From: Micromonospora kangleipakensis
Lineage (GTDB): Bacteria; Actinomycetota; Actinomycetes; Mycobacteriales; Micromonosporaceae
NCBI RefSeq assembly: GCF_004217615.1
Contig: NZ_SHLD01000001.1
Span: 5,766,001 to 5,830,000 of the forward strand
Direction of reading: 5' to 3'
DNA length: 64,000 nucleotides
Shown here: positions 41,952 to 49,250 of the stretch, one piece after another
How the letters are laid out: each line of letters starts with the position of its first letter
Numbering within the stretch: the first letter of the stretch is position 1
Made by a program: the position numbers and the translations under genes
The notes under the pieces: model-generated
Database searches by the model: none
The model's input: only the letters and a program-made list of their open reading frames with translations
What the model was told of the DNA's origin: nothing

Positions 41952-44014
41952 CGGACAACGACCCGACGCAGATGATTTTCGAATCTGCGCAGCCGTTGGA
42001 CCCGCTGGCCGACAGTGAGCAGGCGAACGTCAAGAACCGGGCGAAGGTCGGTTCAGCTCGCCCGTCGTCGCTGCTCTACACCTACGGTGTCGGCTCGATC
42101 ATGGACCTGCCGCAGTTCTCGATCATGCCGGCCGGCCTCGACGATTGGGAGCCGATCTGGCGGCGGCGGCCCACCGTGCCGACGATCGAGGAACCACGGC
42201 TACTCAAGGTGGTCCAGCTTCACCTCGGGTCGCGCGTGCAGCATCTGCGGCCGTTCCCGTGGCAGCCGAAGGCCCGCGCGATGTCACAGGAGGGCTCCGA
42301 CCTCGGCATCCCGGCGCGAGTGTTCCCGCAGTGGCTGCGGTGCACCGGCTGCGACTATCTCGGGCCGCTGTCGCGGTTCAGCTACACCAACACCCATCCG
42401 TACCGGCCCGATCTGGCCACCTTCGAACACGCCAGCTGTCCCGGCCGCACGTTCGCGGGGACCGCGAAGGGGAAGGTCAAGGCTCCCGCGAAGGGCAAGG
42501 CTAGGCGTAGCCCGGCGGTACCCGCCCGCTATCTGCTCGCCTGCGCCAACGGTCACCTCGACGAGTTCCCGTACGCGTTGTGGGTTCACCGTGGTAAGGC
42601 CTGTCCCGCGGCCCCGCAGCCGGACCTGAAGCTGCGCGACAGCAACGTCGGTCAGGGAGCCGGCGCGGTCATCACCTGCGAGCGCTGCCAACAGCGACGC
42701 AGCATCAGCGAGGCGCAGGGCGAGTCCGGCAAACGGAAGCTGCCCACCTGCCGGGGTCGGCATCCGCACCTGAACGCCTTCGACCCCAAGTGTGGGCTGG
42801 ACACCTCGCTGATGATGATGGGCGCGTCCAACCTCTGGTTCGCCTCCACCCAGTCGATCATCGTCATGCCCCGTACGCCGGAGCAGGACCAGACCGCGCT
42901 CGCCACGAAACTCCGCACGCACCTGACCCCGGAGGAACTCACCGACTACGCGACCATGCCGAAGGTGCTCCGTTCGCTACTCGTCGCACACAAGTGCGAC
43001 ATCGCCGGAGTCACCGACGAGGAGCTGACCGCAGCGGCAGCCGAGGCCCTCGCCCCGCCACCGTCAGAGGAGGAGCGCCAGGAGAAGCTACGCCAGTGGG
43101 ACCCGGTCGAGCTGCTCGTGCCGGAGTGGGACTACCTACAGAAGCCGAGCCTGTTCGCGCAGCAGCAGGACGGCAGCGGGCTGATGGTCACCGAGATGCC
43201 CACCGCCGCCGACCTCCCGAAGCAGGTGCACCGGGTCATCGCCGTGAATCGGATGAAGAAGGTCAACGCGGTGATCGGCTTCACCCGCATCGACGAGATG
43301 GACCGGGTCAACGACCTCGCGAGCAGGCTCGTCAAGCTCGCCCGGGACGGCCGCCCCACCTGGGTGCCGGCCACCGAGGACCGCGGCGAGGGCATCTTCT
43401 TGCAACTGGACGAGAACGCCGTCGCCGCCTGGGAATCGCAGATCCTGCCCAGCGGTCTGTGGCGGGCGCACCGCGAAGCCCACCGGCATAACTTCTCCCG
43501 ACGCTTCTCCGCCACCGCCGCCCAGATCGACCCCGACACCCGGTTCCCCGCCCCGCGCTACTGGCTGATCCACAGCCTGGCGCACATCCTCATCCGCGAG
43601 ATGGCGATGTCCTGCGGGTACGGTGCTGCCAGCCTCAGCGAACGCCTCTACGCCTGGCCCGCCACCCCCGACCGGCCCGCTGCCGCTGGACTGCTCATCT
43701 GCACCACGGCCTCCGACAGCGAGGGAACCCTCGGCGGCCTGGTCGCGCTCAGCCAGCCGGAACGACTCCACGGACTCCTGTTCGACGCACTGCGCAGAGC
43801 AGCCCGCTGCTCATCCGACCCCGTCTGCGGCCAACGCACGCCACGGCACGGCGAAGATTTCCTGCACGGCGCGGCCTGCCACTGCTGCTGCTTCGCCTCG
43901 GAGACCTCCTGCGAACGCGCCAACCGGTTCCTCGATCGGCGGTTCATGCTCACCCTGCCCACCATCGATGACGAACGGGTCCCCGGCTTCTTCGGCACCA
44001 TCGATGTCTACTGA
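41948..44014 (+). CDS. drmB: DISARM protein DrmB (DUF1998)
   Basis: 688 residues and apparently intact. Recognisable: SSLLYTYGVGSIMDLPQFS near the start, LLACANGHLDEFPYALWVHR, MGASNLWFASTQSIIVMPR, RYWLIHSLAHILIREMAMSC, the Cys clusters (LRCTGCDYLG; AACHCCCFASETSCERANRF) and the DUF1998 ending. DrmB works with DrmA in binding and loading on foreign DNA in DISARM, a restriction-like antiphage system. Without DrmA and a methylase here, it is probably non-functional or a leftover. It overlaps drmA and drmC, preserving the ancestral operon. Confidence 0.85.
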   Translation: MTDNDPTQMIFESAQPLDPLADSEQANVKNRAKVGSARPSSLLYTYGVGSIMDLPQFSIMPAGLDDWEPIWRRRPTVPTIEEPRLLKVVQLHLGSRVQHLRPFPWQPKARAMSQEGSDLGIPARVFPQWLRCTGCDYLGPLSRFSYTNTHPYRPDLATFEHASCPGRTFAGTAKGKVKAPAKGKARRSPAVPARYLLACANGHLDEFPYALWVHRGKACPAAPQPDLKLRDSNVGQGAGAVITCERCQQRRSISEAQGESGKRKLPTCRGRHPHLNAFDPKCGLDTSLMMMGASNLWFASTQSIIVMPRTPEQDQTALATKLRTHLTPEELTDYATMPKVLRSLLVAHKCDIAGVTDEELTAAAAEALAPPPSEEERQEKLRQWDPVELLVPEWDYLQKPSLFAQQQDGSGLMVTEMPTAADLPKQVHRVIAVNRMKKVNAVIGFTRIDEMDRVNDLASRLVKLARDGRPTWVPATEDRGEGIFLQLDENAVAAWESQILPSGLWRAHREAHRHNFSRRFSATAAQIDPDTRFPAPRYWLIHSLAHILIREMAMSCGYGAASLSERLYAWPATPDRPAAAGLLICTTASDSEGTLGGLVALSQPERLHGLLFDALRRAARCSSDPVCGQRTPRHGEDFLHGAACHCCCFASETSCERANRFLDRRFMLTLPTIDDERVPGFFGTIDVY

Positions 44015-44713
44015 CCCCTACGCTGCCCTCGGCGCCTTCCTGACCGCCTACGAGGCACAACGACTCGCCACCGTGCTACAAGCCGGCGGCACCACTGGCC
44101 AAGCGTTGAAAGAGGTGCACGCTGCCCGCCGCAGTGAGGTGAAACGCCTGCTCGCCGCAGCCGAACTCGGCCCGGAGCACCGGGACGACACGGTCGCCGT
44201 GCTACGGGCCATCGCCGGCGCACGATCGGTCCGGACCGCCATCACCCCCGTCTGGACAATGCCCGGCGTCGAGGCCACGACCGGCCGCCTCACCAGCGAA
44301 GCTCAACGCATCATCGACGACGCACGCATGTCGATCGTCTGCTCAAGCTTCAACTTCACCCCGCACTCAGGCAGTGGACTGCCCTGAAGAACGCCGCAGT
44401 GCGCCCCGGCCTGAGCGTCAGGGTGTACCTCGACGCCCACGCCGGCTCCCCGGCGGCCGTCGCAGCCCACCTGCCGAAGGCGACCGTACTCCGGACGCTG
44501 ACCCTACCCGGGGGCCACCATCCGCTGGTCAGCCACGCCAAGTTCATCGTCGTCGACCGTGCGATAACGCTGCTAACCAGCGCGAACTTCTCCTACAGCG
44601 CCGAAAACACCAACATCGAGCTGGGACTGCTGGTGCATGACACCAACCTCGCCGCGTCGATCGAAACCCTCATGCGCAGCAAACACGGCATCCTCTACGA
44701 ACAAGTCACCTGA
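44004..44713 (+). pseudogene. drmC: DISARM DrmC phospholipase D-like protein, frameshifted
   Basis: The first frame (YAALGAFLTAYEAQRLATVL, IIDDARMSIVCSSFNFTPHS) is followed from about 44370 by a second frame (QWTALKNAAVRPGLSVRVYL) with the PLD motif (HAKFIVVD ... LLTSANFSYSAENTNIELGL) and a normal C-terminus. One base appears lost in the GGCAGTGG stretch at ~44368. Restoring it would give a ~235-residue DrmC with its HxK(x)4D motif. It overlaps the drmB stop by 11 bases. Confidence 0.8.
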
Positions 44714-44850
44714 AAGGGTGGCTCGGCAGTGCATACGGGGGTCAGGAACGAACGTGAAACGGCCGAGCGGTAACGAAGTGACCGGACCCGACTCGCGGAG
44801 GCCTGTGGGGTGCCACAACCGTATCGCCTCGGTTTGACGGCTCTTCGAAG

Positions 44851-45057
44851 TTAGGGGGAGTGCGGGGCGGGGGGATCCCGCCGGTGCGCCTTGAGCACGC
44901 CGATCGCCCAACTCAGCATGTCGCACCCGTTGTCCCGGCACTGCATGCAGCGGCCAGTAGCCCGGTGCGGGTTGGGCGGCTCGGAGTGCGCCGTGATCAC
45001 CCGCTTGGCCGTCCAGAGAACCAGGGCCGGCGTGATCGGTCCGTCATCAATGGGCAC
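44851..45057 (-). CDS. Small Cys-containing protein of mobile-element type
   Basis: 68 residues from GTG with GGAGG upstream. Contains CMQCRDNGCDMLSWAIGVLK, three Cys that could bind metal, and little else recognisable. It diverges from the small GntR regulator across ~186 bases, an arrangement seen in actinomycete integrative elements. Function unknown. Confidence 0.55.
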   Translation of the reverse strand: MPIDDGPITPALVLWTAKRVITAHSEPPNPHRATGRCMQCRDNGCDMLSWAIGVLKAHRRDPPAPHSP

Positions 45058-45243
45058 GGTCAGACCTCCAGGGGCGAGCAGGTCCGGGCACCGATCCCCG
45101 ATCAGGTGCCCGGACCGCTATCCGAGGTCCCGTAGGTTGCCGACCGGAGGGACCTGGCAACGAACCTGCCATGGTTAGCCATTGCTAGTCAAGGACTCAC
45201 CATGGGTGATTGAGTAGGAGGTGCCGACCGGAGGGAACCACCA

Positions 45244-45465
45244 GTGCCACCGCAGTACACCTACCAGCGCGTAGCCGAAGATATGACGAACCGGATCAAG
45301 TCCGGGGAGTTTCCGCCTGGCTCACGCCTGCCGAGCCGCGCCGAGTTGTGCGAGCAGTACGAGGTGTCCAGCTTCGTCGCGGACCGCGTGTTTCTGATCC
45401 TGAAGATGCAGGGACTGACGGAATCGCTGCCCGGCGCCGGGGTCTACGTGAAGGAGAACGGCTAG
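45244..45465 (+). CDS. Short GntR-type winged-helix regulator
   Basis: 73 residues from GTG with GGAGG upstream. It is only the GntR DNA-binding domain (QRVAEDMTNRIKSGEFPPGS, RLPSRAELCEQYEVSS, GLTESLPGAGVYV), without an effector domain. Such short GntR proteins are typical of actinomycete integrative conjugative elements, where they control transfer genes. Here the transfer genes are gone. It probably regulates itself and the divergent small gene. Confidence 0.8.
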   Translation: MPPQYTYQRVAEDMTNRIKSGEFPPGSRLPSRAELCEQYEVSSFVADRVFLILKMQGLTESLPGAGVYVKENG

Positions 45466-45479
45466 CGGTGGACGCGGGA

Positions 45480-45507
45480 CGCCCCGGACCTCACGGGGTC
45501 CGGGGCG
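45480..45507 (+). terminator. Terminator of the GntR gene
   Basis: GCCCCGGACC pairs with GGTCCGGGGC (11 bp with the flanking C-G) around a 6-base loop, 14 bases after the stop codon, followed by TTGTTCC. Confidence 0.8.
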
Positions 45508-46138
45508 TTGTTCCAGATGGCTCAGGCAGCCGCAGCAGACTCCCCTTCTCGCCTCGGCCGCGTCCTCCAGCCCGGGCCAGCGCCGCAGCGGGCCCCGCTC
45601 AGGCTCTACCTGGCCGCCTCCACCGCGTTGCCCGCGATCGTGGAACCGGCTGAGAGCAGCGGCCAATGGTCCGGCCTGGCGCGGCCTGCCGTACCCTCTC
45701 GGCCAGGTTTGCCAGCCGCGCGGGCCGGTCAGGCCGGTCGTACGCCACTCGGGTTCAATGCCTTCAGCTGGACACACTGTCGCCACTTGATAGCGGAATC
45801 GGCGGGTCCGATGTGGCCATAGAGGTGCGGCAGGGCCAGCGCCGACGCCGGTAATCGAGGATGCCCGCCGCGCTTACCTGCCCAGACAAACGCGGAGGGT
45901 GACTGGACGCACCTCCCCCGCGGCGACTCCTTGTCAATCCAGCGCGAGTCCACATCTGAGCCAGGGGCGCCTTGAGGGGTCGCGTTCCCGATCTTGCCGC
46001 CAGTGAAGATCGTCGTCGACCAGAACGCCCGCCAGGTACCCGCCCGGCCTCTCGCACGAGGCCGGTTGGAGACCTCGATCCGGCGCCATCAACGCCCCTG
46101 CTCCCAAACTGCTCCCAATTTAAGGGGCAACAGCGGAG
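45508..46138. other. ~630 bp without a recognisable gene
   Basis: No frame on either strand has coding character or known motifs. It separates the GntR terminator from the tRNA-Val fragment and probably contains decayed integrative-element DNA. Confidence 0.4.
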
Positions 46139-46171
46139 AAGCCCGTTACCGGGGGTTCCGGTGACGGGCTT
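46139..46171. terminator. Strong 14-bp hairpin beside the tRNA-Val fragment
   Basis: AAGCCCGTTACCGG pairs with CCGGTGACGGGCTT (one G-T pair) around a 5-base loop. It lies directly past the CCA end of the tRNA-Val fragment, so it may be the former tRNA terminator carried along with it. Confidence 0.65.
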
Positions 46172-46189
46172 CCTAGCTGTATATATTGA

Positions 46190-46246
46190 TGGTGGGCGAT
46201 ACTGGGATCGAACCAGTGACCTCTTCGGTGTGAAAGAAGTGCTCTC
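46190..46246 (-). pseudogene. 3' fragment of a tRNA-Val(CAC) gene
   Basis: Reading the minus strand, the sequence ends in CACTGGTTCGATCCCAGT (T arm), ATCGCCC and ACCA with encoded CCA. The anticodon loop is TTCACAC (CAC, Val). The 5' acceptor strand that should read GGGCGAT is absent and the D arm is shortened. It is typical of the tRNA piece a tRNA-targeting integrative element carries as its att site. Confidence 0.6.
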
Positions 46247-46324
46247 CAGAGCATTGCTAGTCCACGCTGACGCCCAGCAGAACAGGCCACCACCAAACAG
46301 GGGTCGCCCCATCCAGGCACCGCC

Positions 46325-46486
46325 AACGTCACCGTGCTCCGCGACGCCGACCCGGACGACAAGGCCGAGGTCTACCGGCAGCTCGGGCTTCGGCTGACTT
46401 ACCACCCGGACACACAAACGGTGCGCGCTGAAGCTGATCTCAGCGCGCACCGTGGGGTTATGGGTCGTGTCCGAGGGGGGACTTGA
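46325..46486 (+). pseudogene. C-terminal remnant of a second serine recombinase
   Basis: About 53 residues (NVTVLRDADPDDKAEVYRQL, GLRLTYHPDTQTVRAEADLS, then RVRGGT and stop) match the end of the broken recombinase at 10.2 kb. Its final codons and TGA lie inside the tRNA-Leu gene on the opposite strand. Everything upstream of the last domain is lost. Confidence 0.8.
46467..46482. repeat. tRNA-Leu att core, chromosomal side
   Basis: GTGTCCGAGGGGGGAC spans the acceptor stem and part of the T arm of the intact tRNA-Leu, identical to 10168-10183. It is read as the right-hand attachment site of the accreted island. Confidence 0.65.
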
Positions 46487-46551
46487 ACCCCCACGCCCTA
46501 TACGGGCACTAGCACCTCAAGCTAGCGCGTCTGCCATTCCGCCACCCGGAC
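46468..46551 (-). tRNA. tRNA-Leu(GAG)
   Basis: 84 nt. Acceptor stem GTCCGGG/CTCGGAC, D arm, anticodon stem CTAGC-GCTAG with loop TTGAGGT (anticodon GAG at 46516-46518), long variable arm TGCCCGTATAGGGCG as in class II tRNAs, T arm GGGGGTTCAAGTCCCCC, discriminator A. CCA is not encoded. The gene is intact, as expected when an element restores the 3' end on integration. Confidence 0.93.
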
Positions 46552-46795
46552 CTGCTCGTCCAGCCTACCCTGTCGGCCGCGGTGACCTGGTCACCTGTCA
46601 GCCGCCCAGGTGGGCCGCACGGGGCATTACTGTACACGGCTCGGATGGATCATGCACATCGCCGCCCGCCACGCTCCGGCAACGGAGGTTTTCGCAGCTC
46701 ACGGCGTCGGACCGGGGGGTCTCACCGGCGGCCTGGCCCCAGGATGCGTCGGGGCGGGTAGCGTCCAACCGCCGATTACCGGCAGCATTGCTGAC
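46552..46795. other. Intergenic region between tRNA-Leu and envelope operon
   Basis: 244 bases. It contains the tRNA promoter on one strand and presumably the promoter of the TPR/Fn3 gene on the other; no clear -35/-10 pair is evident. Confidence 0.4.
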
Positions 46796-49099
46796 GTGTC
46801 CCACCCCTCCCCTCTGACCGCCGCCCAGCACCAGGCCCTCACCCTGCGCTCCGCCGGTGACCTGGCCAGCGCCCGCCGCCTGCTCACCGACGCGATCGCG
46901 GCGGCCCGACCGGCGTACGGGGAGGACCACCCCGAGGTGCTGGGCAGCGCCCACCTGCTGGCCCGGCTGCACCGGGAGGCGGACGACCCGGCCGCGGCCC
47001 GCCGGGTCCTGGAGGAGGCGTACGCGGCCGGCGAGCGCCACCGTGGGGACGCCGACCCGCTGATGCTGGCGCTCAGCTTCGACCTGGCCGGGGTCGCGGA
47101 GGAACTGGGCAACCGGCACGAGGCCCGCCGCAACTACACCCGCGTCGCCACCGCCGGGCCCGCGGTGCTCGGCCCCGACCACCCCGCGGTACGCGCGGCC
47201 CGCAGCTACCTCGGCGGCTCCGCCGCCGCTCCCGCCGCCGGCGGCCCGCTCCCCGATCCGGCAGCGCTCTCCGGGCCGACGATGACGCTGCCGGCCGTAG
47301 CCGCACCACTGGCCCCGCTGGCCCCGCCGGTCCCCGGCGCGCCGCGGTCGGCCCCGCCCGCGCCGGCCGTCCCCGGATCGGAGTGGGCGCCGCAGCCCGG
47401 GCCGCCTCAGCCCGGGGCGCCGCAGCCGGCCCGGCCCGTCTCGGCGCCGGCGCACCCGTACCCGGCGTCATCGGAGTGGGCGCCGCCACCGGCCGCCGGA
47501 TCAGCGGCGTCGCTGCCGCCGCCCCCGGTCATCGCCGCGCCGTCACCGGCCAGCGCGGCGCCCGCCTCCGCGCCGCCCGTCCCCGCCGCCCCTCTGCCGC
47601 CACCCCCGGTCATTCCGGCACCCGCGTCAGCCCCGCCTGCGCCGACCCCGGTGCCCCGCCCGGCACCCGACTCCACGCCGGCGTCGGCACCACCGACCGG
47701 CACCGCTGCGGCGCCCACCTGGGCCCCGTCCGTGTCCCCGATGCCGACCTCCTCGCCACCGGCTCCCCTACCGCCAGCCCCGGTCATCCCGGCACCAGCC
47801 CCCGCCCCACCCGCACCCGGCATGCCGACCGCGCCGGTCCTGCCCGCGCCGGGTGTCGCCGCTCCCGTCCCGGCGCCGTCCGCGCCGAGTCGGCCCGCCG
47901 CAACGGAGGCCGCCGGCCTCGGGACCAACCAGCAACCGCCGATCACCCCGGCGCCCGGATGGACCAAGCCGACGGTGCAGGTGCAGCAAATCGCGCCGCT
48001 GCTGCGGGAGGAGGCGGACGGGGCCGCAGCGACCGCGCCGTCTCCACCGCCCGGCACGCCGCCGGCCCCGTCGGTCGCCGCCGCACCCGTCAGCGCCCCG
48101 CCGATGCCGATGCCGCCGCTGAGCGCACCACCGACACCCGGGTACCCCGTGAGTGGGCCTTCGGGGCAACCGGACTACCCGGTCAGCGGCCCGCCGGGGC
48201 ACCCGGCGTACCCGGTGAGCGGCACACCCGGCGTCGACCTGGCAAACCCGTACCCGGGCGGGGCGGGTCACCCGCTGGGCCCGCCGCCGGTGAGCGGGCC
48301 ACCGGCCGTGGCCCCGGTCAGCGCGTCGCCCGTACCGCCGTGGGGGTTGACCGCGCCGCCGTGGAGCAGCGCCGCACCGCCGCAGCCGCTCGACCGGCCG
48401 GCCGACGTGGGGCTCGACGCGCCGGCCGAGGAGGACGTCGACGAACCGGAGCCCCATCCGCTGCCCGGGCCCGCTCCGGCGACCGAGTCCGCCGGCCCGG
48501 CACCGCTGCCGGTCTACGACGACCTGCTGGAGTTCCCCGAGCCCCGGCAGGCCGACCCGGCGCCCGGGACGGAGGCGTACCCGGCGCAGGGGGCGTGGCC
48601 CGCGGTGCCGGCGCCGTTCCACCAGCCGCCCGCGTACCCCAAGGTAGAGGAGGCCGAGCCGCGCGGCCGCAACCGCACGGTGATCGCCGTGGCGACGGGC
48701 GCGGTGGTGGTGGCCGTGGCCGCCGCGATCGGCGTGGGCGCGGTGGTGCTCAACCGCGACGCGGCACCGGCGCCCGCGCCCGGGCCGACGCGGGCGAAGC
48801 CGGTGGCGACCGGCGCGCCCCCGGGTGACCTGCGGCTGCGCGACGACACCACCACGATCACCATCACCTGGACGGACCCGACCGGCGGCGGCGTGCCGTT
48901 CATGGTGACCGGCGGCCGGGCGGGCCAGAAGCTGGGGGTGATGGCCACGGTGGACCCGGGGCAGACCAGCTACACGGTCAACGGGCTCAACGGGAAGCTG
49001 GACTACTGCTTCACCGTGCTGGCGGTCTACTCGACGGACACGTTCGCCACCTCGGGTCAGGTCTGCACCGACCGCGAACGCGCCACCCCGCCGGGCTGA
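46796..49099 (+). CDS. TPR / Pro-rich / TM / Fn3 membrane protein
   Basis: 767 residues from GTG (longer frames upstream cross the intergenic region). Residues ~10-135 hold TPR units (ALTLRSAGDLASARRLLTDA, YGEDHPEVLGSAHLLARLHR, YTRVATAGPAVLGPDHPAVR). Residues ~150-620 are an extremely Pro/Ala-rich, disordered linker with repeats such as YPVSGP-x-G-x-P. One membrane helix (TVIAVATGAVVVAVAAAIGV) follows, then a ~90-residue Fn3-like domain ending in a two-Cys segment. With the N-terminus cytoplasmic, the Fn3 end would be outside. Probably an envelope scaffold working with the next gene. The function is not known. Confidence 0.8.
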   Translation: MSHPSPLTAAQHQALTLRSAGDLASARRLLTDAIAAARPAYGEDHPEVLGSAHLLARLHREADDPAAARRVLEEAYAAGERHRGDADPLMLALSFDLAGVAEELGNRHEARRNYTRVATAGPAVLGPDHPAVRAARSYLGGSAAAPAAGGPLPDPAALSGPTMTLPAVAAPLAPLAPPVPGAPRSAPPAPAVPGSEWAPQPGPPQPGAPQPARPVSAPAHPYPASSEWAPPPAAGSAASLPPPPVIAAPSPASAAPASAPPVPAAPLPPPPVIPAPASAPPAPTPVPRPAPDSTPASAPPTGTAAAPTWAPSVSPMPTSSPPAPLPPAPVIPAPAPAPPAPGMPTAPVLPAPGVAAPVPAPSAPSRPAATEAAGLGTNQQPPITPAPGWTKPTVQVQQIAPLLREEADGAAATAPSPPPGTPPAPSVAAAPVSAPPMPMPPLSAPPTPGYPVSGPSGQPDYPVSGPPGHPAYPVSGTPGVDLANPYPGGAGHPLGPPPVSGPPAVAPVSASPVPPWGLTAPPWSSAAPPQPLDRPADVGLDAPAEEDVDEPEPHPLPGPAPATESAGPAPLPVYDDLLEFPEPRQADPAPGTEAYPAQGAWPAVPAPFHQPPAYPKVEEAEPRGRNRTVIAVATGAVVVAVAAAIGVGAVVLNRDAAPAPAPGPTRAKPVATGAPPGDLRLRDDTTTITITWTDPTGGGVPFMVTGGRAGQKLGVMATVDPGQTSYTVNGLNGKLDYCFTVLAVYSTDTFATSGQVCTDRERATPPG

Positions 49100-49250
49100 C
49101 CGACCGTCCACCTGCAACACGCTGGGTGTCCACAGCGGGACGGTGCGGGTTCCCCCGCGTCGGGGCGGCCCATATGATGGCTCCCGGCTCTGGGGAGGGT
49201 CGTCGCCGCCTGGCGCGTCTCCCCGCACCGACACGGGGAGGCAGCCGGCA

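Noticed and set aside
46185..46397. Short plus-strand frame containing YWDRTSDLF
   Set aside because: It is the translation of the tRNA-Val fragment's complement, a common false protein beside tRNA genes.
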